A stretch of DNA of 64,000 nucleotides from Rhynchospora pubera (lineage: Eukaryota > Streptophyta > Magnoliopsida > Poales > Cyperaceae). The stretch spans positions 239,066,973 through 239,130,972 of the forward strand of contig CM051462.1 in the NCBI GenBank assembly GCA_028095005.1. The letters are read 5' to 3'. Positions 44,278-54,000 of this stretch are shown here, in pieces; the first letter of the stretch is position 1; every line of letters starts with the position of its first letter. The notes beneath the pieces were generated by a model. The model saw nothing but the letters and a program-made list of their open reading frames with translations, was not told where the DNA came from and did not search any database. Both the position numbers and the translations under genes were made by a program.

Positions 44278-44703
44278 ATGGCGGCAGAGATAAATGACAT
44301 CTGCTTGGGGAGGGACTCAGAAGAGGCCCTGGGTCAAATCTGCAAATTTATCAGCAAGTTCATAGAGTCAGGGTCGTTCCTGACGGCAGTGATCCTGATA
44401 GAGCGATTCTCAGTGCGGGCAGTGGATGAGTCCATTCTGAAGAGGCTGATAGAGAGCTCCGAGTACAATGCTGCAGAGAAGTTGGCTGCTTTCATGGGAC
44501 GGTTAATGGTTTGTTCTCTTATACGGAAGTATCTTGCCTTCGAAATGGTGAAGAAGGCTTATGAGCCGGTGAAGAGGCACGATTTGAGGCAAAAGTTTCC
44601 CTTTGTTAGCCGTGAATATAAGGAAAGGTATGGGTTAACAAAGTTTGATTCAGGATTTAAGCTCAATTCCTGTCTGGAGTGGAGACTAGGTTGGTTTAAA
44701 TAA
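44278..44703 (+). CDS. Array spacer ORF, copy 4 (141 aa)
   Basis: Open. Variants GRLMVCSLIRKY and RQKFPFVS. The opposite-strand frame is broken in this copy (a stretch at 44070-44300 only), which argues mildly that the plus strand is the true coding strand. Confidence 0.5.
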   Translation: MAAEINDICLGRDSEEALGQICKFISKFIESGSFLTAVILIERFSVRAVDESILKRLIESSEYNAAEKLAAFMGRLMVCSLIRKYLAFEMVKKAYEPVKRHDLRQKFPFVSREYKERYGLTKFDSGFKLNSCLEWRLGWFK

Positions 44704-44748
44704 GGCGAATATTAATTTGCTTAGCTGAGAGTTGAATGCATTACGTTG

Positions 44749-46107
44749 TTAAAATTTAATTCTTGAGACATTTATCAAATTAAATTGTTGGCACAGATAA
44801 ACACAGATAGTTGGCATAATACCTGTAACAGTTTCAAACACCTCTCTTTCGAAAGCCAGCTTCCTTGCTTCGAAAGCCAGCTTCGTCGCTTCGAAAGCCA
44901 TCTTCTCCTCAGCCAATTTCAGCGCATCATGACTGAAGCTCTTGGCCTTTGCCTCTAATTCGCACGCCTTTGAACTGCTGATGTGCACATTCTCCAAAGA
45001 AAACCGTGAGGGCAATTGCTGCCTACTTCTCATATCCTTGATTAGCTGATCAAGGAAAAAATTGGAACCAACCACATCCCCACCATTGGGTCCACCGGTC
45101 TCAGTGCCCGCAGCATCACCGGGCACTGTAGCATCACCGGTCTCAGTGCCCGCAGCATCACCGGGCACTGCAGCATCACCGGTCTCAGTGCCCGCAGCAT
45201 CACCGGGCACTGCAGAATCACCGGGCACATCAGCATCACCGGTCTCATTGCTGCTTCCTTTCTTTCTCTCTCTCTCATTATGTTTCTTCTCTCTCTCTTT
45301 CTTTTTCTCTGCAGCAAACAACTCAGTCCACCTTTGAAACAGAGAGGTTCTATCGAAACTTGAGGAAGCAGCAGATCTGTTCTTTGTCTTGAATCTCCTC
45401 TGGCTGCACTTAAGCCGAATGTGGCGAATCTTATTATGCATTTGTGCACCGCTAAGAGGGATTTGGATCTTGGATACAAACGAGGCATAAGAGCTTTTAG
45501 GAGGAAGCTCGCCATGTATGGCCAGATGATCGGATAAGGCGTTGATGAGGGTCTTCTCATCCTTCGGAGCCCAGAGACGAGATGAGGATTTTTTGGGGGG
45601 AGGCCGAGAAGCAGCCGCAGAGAGGTTCACCTTCTTGGAGAGAGGAACCTCGTCTTTCTCCTCCTCTTCTCTTTCTTCAGAATCGGCCTGGGCCTGGCGC
45701 TGGTGCTGGCGCTGGCGCTTTCTAGGGTTTGTTGATATGGTTTTAGCGGTGGAAGGGATTTGCTGTGCGACCTCTTCTCCTTCTTCATAACGCTGGCGCT
45801 TTCTAGGGTTGGTAGATGCGGTTTTAGCGGCGGAAGAGATCTCTTGGTCGGAGGAAGAGTCGGAGGAGGACGAATGCGGTGGGATATAATGCATCATGGT
45901 GAAAAAGAAGGATCTCATCGGTGACGAGGTGGTGGGAGAGTGGGGGACGAAGGTGGAGACGAGAGTGGAGAGTTGAGAGTGGAGAGTGGTCAGGGGTTTG
46001 CGAAGATTTCGATTGGCGGATCGGCGCCTTTTTTTTTTGTTTCTCAATCGAACTCGGAACAAAATGGAGGTATCCAGTTCTCTTTGGGCCACCATGTTTT
46101 CATTCAT
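44749..46107 (-). CDS. GeBP/DUF573-like transcription factor, copy 5
   Basis: The longest open frame of the array: 452 residues from an upstream methionine (MNEN), or 389 from the conserved MRSFF (here MRSFFFTMM). The 63-residue extension is basic (RNKKKRRRSANRN) and stays open only where a T homopolymer near 46028-46037 has the right length, so I favour the MRSFF start. Specific changes include RQRYEEGE, HIRLKCS in the domain, KKHNERE, FEATKLAF in the heptads and VTGIMP at the possible splice site. Shares the GDSAVP insertion with copy 4. Confidence 0.75.
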   Translation of the reverse strand: MNENMVAQRELDTSILFRVRLRNKKKRRRSANRNLRKPLTTLHSQLSTLVSTFVPHSPTTSSPMRSFFFTMMHYIPPHSSSSDSSSDQEISSAAKTASTNPRKRQRYEEGEEVAQQIPSTAKTISTNPRKRQRQHQRQAQADSEEREEEEKDEVPLSKKVNLSAAASRPPPKKSSSRLWAPKDEKTLINALSDHLAIHGELPPKSSYASFVSKIQIPLSGAQMHNKIRHIRLKCSQRRFKTKNRSAASSSFDRTSLFQRWTELFAAEKKKEREKKHNERERKKGSSNETGDADVPGDSAVPGDAAGTETGDAAVPGDAAGTETGDATVPGDAAGTETGGPNGGDVVGSNFFLDQLIKDMRSRQQLPSRFSLENVHISSSKACELEAKAKSFSHDALKLAEEKMAFEATKLAFEARKLAFEREVFETVTGIMPTICVYLCQQFNLINVSRIKF

Positions 46108-46601
46108 TTAGGCCCTTCTTTTTTATTGTTTTTGCATATGTACTAGTAATTAGCCTCTTAAATACCGGCCGAATATCTTCCCATTATTAATTGTACAGAT
46201 GTAGTTCGGTCTTCGGTGCACACAATAATTTAATAAATTCCAATTCTACTATTGCCTTCCCAATTAAATATGAACTTAAAAATTGTTTTTGAAAGTTCAA
46301 ATCCAATTCTCCACATTTTAACTTTATTATATCTAACCTTTCTTTCTAATGAGGTAAAGATATAGTTATTAACTTATTCGGTAACTCCAATTTTCATGTT
46401 TTGGCCCTCCTTTTTGCTTGAAAAGTCATGAAAAGCGGAGACACAACTTGTACCCTATGCAAGGACGAGCACATACCCCATAGTGACAAAATTGGGAACA
46501 ACTCTGGAGGTCCGAGTTTAAATTTTTGGTAACTGAAAGTCCAGTTTAAATTTTTCTCAAACTTAATTTCTAAACTCCAAATACTCCTGAGATATTCTGT
46601 C

Positions 46602-47027
46602 ATGGCGGCAGAGATAAATGACATCTGCTTGGGGAGGGACTCAGAAGAGGCCCTGGGGCAAATCTGTAAATTTATCAGCAAGTTCATAGAGTCAGGATCG
46701 TTCCTGACGGCAGTGACCCTGATAGAGCGATTCTCAGTGCGGGCAGTGGATGAGTCCATTCTGAAGAGGCTGATAGAGAGCTCCGAGTACAATGCTGCAG
46801 AGAAGTTGGCAGCTTTCATGGGACGGTCAATGGTTTGTTCTCTTATAAGGAAGTATCTTGCCTTCGAAATGGTGAAGAAGGCTTATGAGCCGGTGAAGAG
46901 GCACGATTTGAGGCAAGAGTTTCCCTTTGTTAGCCGTGAATATAAGGAAAGGTATGGGTTAACAAAGTTTGATTCAGGATTTAAGCTCAATTCCTGTCTG
47001 GAGTGGAGGCTATGTTGGTTTAAATAA
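46602..47027 (+). CDS. Array spacer ORF, copy 5 (141 aa)
   Basis: Open. Protein identical to copy 2 at 39662, 6,940 bp (three units) away. Confidence 0.5.
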   Translation: MAAEINDICLGRDSEEALGQICKFISKFIESGSFLTAVTLIERFSVRAVDESILKRLIESSEYNAAEKLAAFMGRSMVCSLIRKYLAFEMVKKAYEPVKRHDLRQEFPFVSREYKERYGLTKFDSGFKLNSCLEWRLCWFK

Positions 47028-47072
47028 GGCGAATATTAATTTGCTTAGCTGAGAGTTCAATGCATTACGTTG

Positions 47073-48412
47073 TTAAAATTTAATTCTTGAGACATTTATC
47101 AAATTAAATTGTTGGCACAGATAAACACAGATAGTTGGCATCATACCTGTAACAGTTTCAAACACCTCTCTTTCGAAAGCCAGCTTCCTTGCTTCGAAAG
47201 CCAGCTTCCTCGCTTCGAAAGCCATCTTCTCCTCAGCCAATTTCAGCGCATCATGAATGAAGCTCTTGGCCTTTGCCTCTAATTCGCACGCCTTTGAACT
47301 GCTGATGTGCACATTCTCCAAAGAAAACCATGAGGGCAATTGCTGCCTACTTCTCATATCCTTGATTAGCTGATCAAGGAAAAAATTGGAACCAACCACG
47401 TCCCCACCATTGGGTCCACCGGTCTCAGTGCCCGCAGCATCACCGGGCACTGTAGCATCACCGGTCTCAGTGCACGCAGCATCACCGGGCACTGCAGCAT
47501 CACCGGTCTCAGTGCCCGCAGCATCACCGGGCACATCAGCATCACCGCTCTCATTGCCGCTTCCTTTCTTTCTCTCTCTCTCATTTTGTTTCCTCTCTCT
47601 CTCTCTTTCTTTTTCTCTGTAGCAAACAACTCAGTCCACCTTTGAAACAGAGAGGTTCTATCGAAACTTGAGGAAGCAACAGATCTGTTCTTTGTCTTGA
47701 ATCTCCTCTGGCTGCACTTAAGCCGCATGTGGCGAATCTTATTATGCATTTGTGCACCGCTAAGAGGGATTTGGATCTTGGATACAAACGAGGCATAAGA
47801 GCTTTTAGGAGGAAGCTCGCCATGTATGGCCAGATGATCGGATAAGGCGTTGATGAGGGTCTTCTCATCCTTCGGAGCCCAGAGACGAGATGAGGATTTT
47901 TTGGGGGGAGGCCGAGAAGCAGCCGCAGAGAGGTTCACCTTCTTGGAGAGAGGAACCTCGTCTATCTCCTCCTCTTCTCTTTCTTCAGAATCGGCCTGGG
48001 CCTGGCGCTGGTGCTGGCGCTGGCGCTTTCTAGGGTTTGTTGATATGGTTTTAGCGGAGGAAGGGATTTGCTGTGCGACCTCTTCTCCTACTTCATAACG
48101 CTGGCGCTTTCTAGGGTTGGTAGATGCGGTTTTAGCGGCGGAAGAGATCTCTTGGTCGAAGGAAGAGTCGGAGGAGGACGAATGCGGTGGGATATAATGC
48201 ATCATGGTGGAAAAGAAGAATCTCATCGGTGACGAGGTGGTGGGAGAGTGGAGACGAAGGTGGAGACGAGAGTGGAGAGTTGAGAGTGGAGAGTGGTCAG
48301 GGGTTTGCGAAGATTTCGATTGGCAGATCGGCGCTTTTTTTTTGTTTCTCAATCGAACTCGGAACAAAATGGAGGTATCCAGTTCTCTTCGGGCCTCCGT
48401 GTTTTCATTCAT
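47073..48412 (-). pseudogene. GeBP/DUF573-like copy 6, frameshifted
   Basis: A two-base expansion in a CT tract near 47594-47606 moves the frame just after the FQRWTELF helix. The N-terminal frame (to 47366) then translates the repeat block in another frame (RPVMLQCPVMLRAL repeats), and the heptad region lies in a separate frame (47073-47534). The conserved start here is MRFFF at 48226. C-to-T at 47619 also changes the CTGCAG of other copies to CTGTAG. Probably non-functional. Confidence 0.85.
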
Positions 48413-48905
48413 TTAGGCCCTTCTTTTTTATTGTTTTTGCATATGTACTAGTAATTAGCCTCTTAAATACCGGCCGAATATCTTTCAATTATTAATTGTA
48501 CAGATGTAGTTCGGTCTTCGGTGCACACAATAATTTAATAAATTCCAATTCTACTATTGCCTTCCCAATTAAATATGAACTTCAAAATTGTTTTTGAAAG
48601 TTCAAATCCAATTCTCCAATTTTAACTTTATTATATCTAATCTTTCTTTCTAATGAGGTAAAGATATAGTTATTAACTTATTCAGTAACTCCAATTTTCA
48701 TGTTTTGGACCTCCTTTTTGTTTGAAAAGTCATGAAAAGCGGAGACACAACTTGTACCCTATGCAAGGACGAGCACATACCCCATAGTGACAAAATTGGG
48801 AACAACTCTGGAGGTCCGAGTTTAAATTTTTGGTAACTGAAAGTCCAGTTTAAATTTTTCTCAAACTTAATTTCTAAACTCCAAATACTCCTGAGATATT
48901 TTGTC

Positions 48906-48980
48906 ATGGCGGCAGAGATAAATGACATCTGCTTGGGGAGGGACTCAGAAGAGGCCCTGGGGCAAATCTGTAAATTTATC
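48906..48980 (+). pseudogene. Array spacer ORF, copy 6, truncated to 25 codons
   Basis: Reads MAAEINDICLGRDSEEALGQ and ICKFI, then joins GeBP sequence after TTTATC. The junction adds ATGAGGGCAAACC before the normal ATGAGGGCAATTGC. Confidence 0.9.
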
Positions 48981-50032
48981 ATGAGGGCAAACCATGAGGG
49001 CAATTGCTGCCTACTTCTCATATCCTTGATTATCTGATCAAGGAAAAAATTGGAACCAACCACGTCCCCACCATTGGGTCCACCGGTCTAAGTGCCCGCA
49101 GCATCACCGGGCACTGTAGCATCACCGGTCTCAGTGCCCGCAGCATCACCGGGCACATCAGCATCACCGGTCTCATTGCTGCTTCCTTTCTTTCTCTCTC
49201 TCTCATTTTGTTTCTTCTCTCTCTCTTTCTTTTTCTCTGCAGCAAACAACTCAGCCCACCTTTGAAACAGAGAGGTTCTATCGGAACTTGAGGAAGCAGC
49301 AGATCTGTTCTTTGTCTTGAATCTCCTCTGGCTGCACTTAAGCCGCATGTGGCGAATCTTATTATGCATTTGTGCACCGCTAAGAGGGATTTGGATCTTG
49401 GATACAAACGAGGCATAAGAGCTTTTAGGAGGAAGCTCGCCATGTTTGGCTAGATGATCGGATAAGGCGTTGATGAAAGTCTTCTCATCCTTCGGAGCCC
49501 AGAGACGAGATGAGGATTTTTTGGGGGGAGGCCGAGAAGCAGCCGCAGAGAGGTTCACCTTCTTAGAGAGAGGAACCTCGTCTTTCTCCTCCTCTTCTCT
49601 TTCTTAAGAATCGGCTTGGGCCTGGCGCTGGTGCTGGCGCTGGCGCTTTCTAGAGTTTGTTGATATGGTTTTAGCGGTGGAAGGGATTTGCTGTGCGACC
49701 TCTTCTCCTTCTTCAGAACGCTGGCGCTTTCTAGGGTTGGTAGATGCGGTTTTAGCGGCGGAAGAGATCTCTTGGTCGGAGGAAGAGTCGGAGGAGGACG
49801 AATGCGGTGGGATATAATGCATCATGGTGGAAAAGAAGGATCTCATCGGTGACGAGGTGGTGGGAGAGTGGAGACGAAGGTGGAGACGAGAGTGGAGAGT
49901 TGAGAGTGGAGAGTGGTCAGGGGTTTGCGAAGATTTCGATTGGCGGATCGGCGCTTTTTTTTTGTTTCTCAATCGAACTCGGAACAAAATGGAGGTATCT
50001 AGTTCTCTTCGGGCCTCCGTGTTTTCATTCAT
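48981..50032 (-). pseudogene. GeBP/DUF573-like copy 7, two stops and 3' deletion
   Basis: A stop codon (TAA on the minus strand, 49605-49607) follows the ADS codons before the domain. A second stop (TAG, at about 49088-49090) ends the repeat block. The heptad C-terminus is removed by the spacer deletion joined at 48980/48981. Only two 13-residue repeats remain. The DUF573 core between the stops is intact in sequence (49088-49558). Confidence 0.88.
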
Positions 50033-50408
50033 TTAGGCCCTTCTTTTTTATTGTTTTTGTATATGTACTAGTAATTAGCCTCTTAAATACCGGCCCAATA
50101 TCTTCCCATTATTAATTGTACAGATGTAGTTCGGTCTTCGGTGCACACAATAATTTAATAAATTCCAATTCTACTATTGCCTTCCCAATTAAATATGAAC
50201 TTCAAAATTGTTTTTGAAAGTTCAAATCCAATTCTCCACATTTTAACTTTATTATATCTAATCTTTCTTTCTAATGAGGTAAAGATATAGTTATTAACTT
50301 ATTCAGTAACTCCAATTTTCATTTTTTGGCCCTCCTTTTTGCTTGAAAAGTCATGAAAAGCGGAGACACAACTTGTACCCTATGCAAGGACGAGCACATA
50401 CCCCATAG

Positions 50409-51509
50409 TTACAAAATTGGGAACAACTCTGGAGGTCCGAGTTTAAATTTTTGGTAACTGAAAGTCCAGTTTAAATTTTTCTCAAACTTAATTTCTAAAC
50501 TCCAAATACTCCTGAGATATTCTGTCATGGCGGCAGAGATAAATGACATCTGCTTGGGGAGGGACTCAAAAGAGGCCCTGGGGCAAATCTGTAAATTTAT
50601 CATGAGGGCAAACCATGAGGGCAATTGCTGCCTACTTCTCATATCCTTGATTAGCTGATCAAGGAAAAAATTGGAACCAACCACGTCCCCACCATTGGGT
50701 CCACCGGTCTCAGTGCCCGCAGCATCACCGGGCACTGTAGCATCACCGGTCTCAGTGCCCGCAGCATCACCGAGCACTGCAGCATCACCGGTCTCAGTGC
50801 CCGCAGCATCACCGGGCACATCAGCATCACCGGTCTCATTGCTGCTTCCTTTCTTTCTCTCTCTCTCATTTTGTTTCTTCTCTCTCTCTTTCTTTTTCTC
50901 TGCAGCAAACAACTCAGCCCACCTTTGAAACAGAGAGGTTCTATCGGAACTTGAGGAAGCAGCAGATCTGTTCTTTGTCTTGAATCTCCTCTGGCTGCAC
51001 TTAAGCCGCATGTGGCGAATCTTATTATGCATTTGTGCACCGCTAAGAGGGATTTGGATCTTGGATACAAACGAGGCATAAGAGCTTTTAGGAGGAAGCT
51101 CGCCATGTTTGGCGAGATGATCGGATAAGACGTTGATGAGAGTCTTCTCATCCTTCGGAGCCCAGAGACGAGATGAGGATTTTTTGGGGGGAGGCCGAGA
51201 AGCAGCCGCAGAGAGGTTCACCTTCTTAGAGAGAGGAACCTCGTCTTTCTCCTCCTCTTCTCTTTCTTCAGAATCGGCTTGGGCCTGGCGCTGGTGCTGG
51301 CGCTGGCGCTTTCTAGAGTTTGTTGATATGGTTTTAGCGGTGGAAGGGATTTGCTGTGCGACCTCTTCTCCTTCTTCAGAACGCTGGCGCTTTCTAGGGT
51401 TGGTAGATGCGGTTTTAGCGGCGGAAGAGATCTCTTGGTCGGAGGAAGAGTCGGAGGAGGACGAATGCGGTGGGATATAATGCATCATGGTGGAAAAGAA
51501 GGATCTCAT
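50409..51509 (-). CDS. GeBP/DUF573-like copy 8, chimeric C-terminus
   Basis: 366 residues from MRSFF. It is open through the NLS segments, the DUF573 domain (with NVLSDHLAKHGE) and three 13-residue repeats (one VLGDAAG). At RSRQQLPSWF the original C-terminus is lost by deletion and the frame passes into antisense of the neighbouring plus-strand ORF. It reads ALMINLQICPRASFESLPKQ and on to FPIL, then stops because GTGAC of other units is GTTAC near 50408-50412. The new tail of about 65 residues has no heptads. Whether it is expressed is unknown; copy 9 carries the same fusion behind a frameshift. Confidence 0.65.
   Translation of the reverse strand: MRSFFSTMMHYIPPHSSSSDSSSDQEISSAAKTASTNPRKRQRSEEGEEVAQQIPSTAKTISTNSRKRQRQHQRQAQADSEEREEEEKDEVPLSKKVNLSAAASRPPPKKSSSRLWAPKDEKTLINVLSDHLAKHGELPPKSSYASFVSKIQIPLSGAQMHNKIRHMRLKCSQRRFKTKNRSAASSSSDRTSLFQRWAELFAAEKKKEREKKQNERERKKGSSNETGDADVPGDAAGTETGDAAVLGDAAGTETGDATVPGDAAGTETGGPNGGDVVGSNFFLDQLIKDMRSRQQLPSWFALMINLQICPRASFESLPKQMSFISAAMTEYLRSIWSLEIKFEKNLNWTFSYQKFKLGPPELFPIL
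50527..50601 (+). pseudogene. Array spacer ORF, copy 7, truncated
   Basis: Same truncation junction as at 48980. One change, DSEEAL to DSKEAL, is shared with the copy at 52191. Confidence 0.9.
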
Positions 51510-52072
51510 CGGTGACGAGGTGGTGGGAGAGTGGAGACGAAGGTGGAGACGAGAGTGGAGAGTTGAGAGTGGAGAGTGGTCAGGGGTTTGCGAAGATTTC
51601 GATTGGCGGATCGGCGCTTTTTTTTTTGTTTCTCAATCGAACTCGGAACAAAATGGAGGTATCTAGTTCTCTTCGGGCCTCCGTGTTTTCATTCATTTAG
51701 GTCCTTCTTTTTTATTGTTTTTGTATATGTACTAGTAATTAGCCTCTTAAATACCGGCCCAATATCTTCCCATTATTAATTGTACATATGTAGTTCGGTC
51801 TTCGGTGCACACAATAATTTAATAAATTCCAATTCTACTATAGCCTTCCCAATTAAATATGAACTTCAAAATTGTTTTTGAAAGTTCAAATCCAATTCTC
51901 CACATTTTAACTTTATTATATCTAATCTTTCTTTCTAATGAGGTAAAGATATAGTTATTAACTTATTCAGTAACTACAATTTTCATGTTTTGGCCCTCCT
52001 TTTTGCTTGAAAAGTCATGAAAAGCGGAGACACAACTTGTACCCTATGCAAGGACGAGCACATACCCCATAG

Positions 52073-53346
52073 TTACAAAATTGGGAACAACTCTGGAGGT
52101 CCGAGTTTAAATTTTTGGTAACTGAAAGTCCAGTTTAAATTTTTCTCAAACTTAATTTCTAAACTCCAAATACTCCTGAGATATTCTGTCATGGCGGCAG
52201 AGATAAATGACATCTGCTTGGGGAGGGACTCAAAAGAGGCCCTGGGGCAAATCTGTAAATTTATCATGAGGGCAAACCATGAGGGCAATTGCTGCCTACT
52301 TCTCATATCCTTGATTAGCTGATCAAGGAAAAAATTGGAACCAACCACGTCCCCACCATTGGGTCCACCGGTCTCAGTGCCCGCAGCATCACCGGGCACT
52401 GTAGCATCACCGGTCTCAGTGCCCGCAGCATCACCGAGCACTGCAGCATCACCGGTCTCAGTGCCCGCAGCATCACCGGGCACATCAGCATCACCGGTCT
52501 CATTGCTGCTTCCTTTCTTTCTCTCTCTCTCATTTTGTTTCTTCTCTCTCTCTTTCTTTTTCTCTGCAGCAAACAACTCAGCCCACCTTTGAAACAGAGA
52601 GGTTCTATCGGAACTTGAGGAAGCAGCAGATCTGTTCTTTGTCTTGAATCTCCTCTGGCTGCACTTAAGCCGCATGTGGCGAATCTTATTATGCATTTGT
52701 GCACCGCTAAGAGGGATTTGGATCTTGGATACAAACGAGGCATAAGAGCTTTTAGGAGGAAGCTCGCCATGTATGGCTAGATGATCGGATAAGGCGTTGA
52801 TGAGGGTCTTCTCATCCTTCGGAGCCCAGAGACGAGATGAGGATTTTTTGGGGGGAGGCCGAGAAGCAGCCGCAGAGAGGTTCACCTTCTTGGAGAGAGG
52901 AACCTCGTCTTTCTCCTCCTCTTCTCTTTCTTCAGAATCGGCTTGGGCCTGGCGCTGGCGCTTTCTAGAGTTTGTTGATATGGTTTTAGCGGTGGAAGGA
53001 TTTGCTGTGCGACCTCTTCTCCTTCTTCAGAACGCTGGCGCTTTCTAGGGTTGGTAGATGCGGTTTTAGCGGCGGAAGAGATCTCTTGGTCGGAGGAAGA
53101 GTCGGAGGAGGACGAATGCAGTGGGATATAATGCATTATGGTGGAAAAGAAGGATCTCATCGGTGACGAGGTGGTGGGAGAGTGGGGACGAAGGTGGAGA
53201 CGAGAGTGGAGAGTTGAGAGTGGAGAGTGGTCAGGGGTTTGCGAAGGTTTCGATTGGCAGATCGGCGCTTTTTTTTTGTTTCTCAATCGAACTCGGAACA
53301 AAATGGAGGTATCTAGTTCTCTTCGGGCCTCCGTGTTTTCATTCAT
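52073..53346 (-). pseudogene. GeBP/DUF573-like copy 9, frameshifted, chimeric
   Basis: One G is missing near 52997-53000 (GGAAGGATTTG where other units have GGAAGGGATTTG), so the N-terminal frame (52882-53346) leaves the protein after AQQI. The domain and chimeric tail lie in a second frame (52073-52885). It lacks the QHQR codons, like copy 3, and has the same antisense-derived tail and stop as copy 8, showing close kinship with it. Confidence 0.85.
52191..52265 (+). pseudogene. Array spacer ORF, copy 8, truncated
   Basis: Same junction and the same DSKEAL variant as the copy at 50527, showing these two units are recent duplicates of one another. Confidence 0.9.
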
Positions 53347-54000
53347 TTAGGCCCTTCTTTTTTATTGTTTTTGCATATGTACTAGTAATTAGCCTCTTAA
53401 ATACCGGCCCAATATCTTCCCATTATTAATTGTACAGATGTAGTTCGGTATTCGGTGCACACAATAATTTAATAAATTCCAATTCTACTATTGCCTTCCC
53501 AATTAAATATGAACTTCAAAATTGTTTTTGAAAGTTCAAATCCAATTCTCCACATTTTAACTTTATTATATCTAATCTTTCTTTCTAATAAGGTAAAGAT
53601 ATAGTTATTAACTTATTCAGTAACTCCAATTTTCATGTTTTGGCCCTCCTTTTTGCTTGAAAAGTCATGAAAAGCGGAGACACAACTTGTACCCTATGCA
53701 AGGACGAGCACATACCCCATAGTGACAAAATTGGGAACAACTCTGGAGGTCCAAGGTGTACATTCTCAAATTTCTCATTGATATTTCAAATTTTGGTAAA
53801 ATAAAATAAGATTTCATATTATTTCAATGAAGCACTGAAAATTTTATTTAATACAATCTTTCCGAAGGACAACTTAATTTCATTACAACATCAAAGGAAA
53901 CCAATTTTTTTTTCAAAGAAAAACACGTTTGTCTATATACATCAAATAAATTTTGTTGACTTGAGTAAGCCGTTGCGAATAACAGAATCATGATTTAATA

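Larger units (their letters stand above)
35891..53752. repeat. Tandem array of nine GeBP-containing units
   Basis: A fixed anchor (AGATGTAGTTCGG) recurs at 36951, 39257, 41550, 43873, 46197, 48502, 50122, 51786 (one base changed) and 53436. Spacings are 2306, 2293, 2323, 2324, 2305, 1620, 1664 and 1650 bp. All units are head-to-tail. Each holds a minus-strand GeBP/DUF573-like coding region and the five long spacer copies also hold a plus-strand 141-codon ORF; the last copies keep only its first 25 codons or none. Identity is very high, with a few substitutions and small indels per unit. The left edge cuts into a GeBP copy at 35891 and the right edge into a spacer at 53752, so the ends are not whole units. 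Confidence 0.95.
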
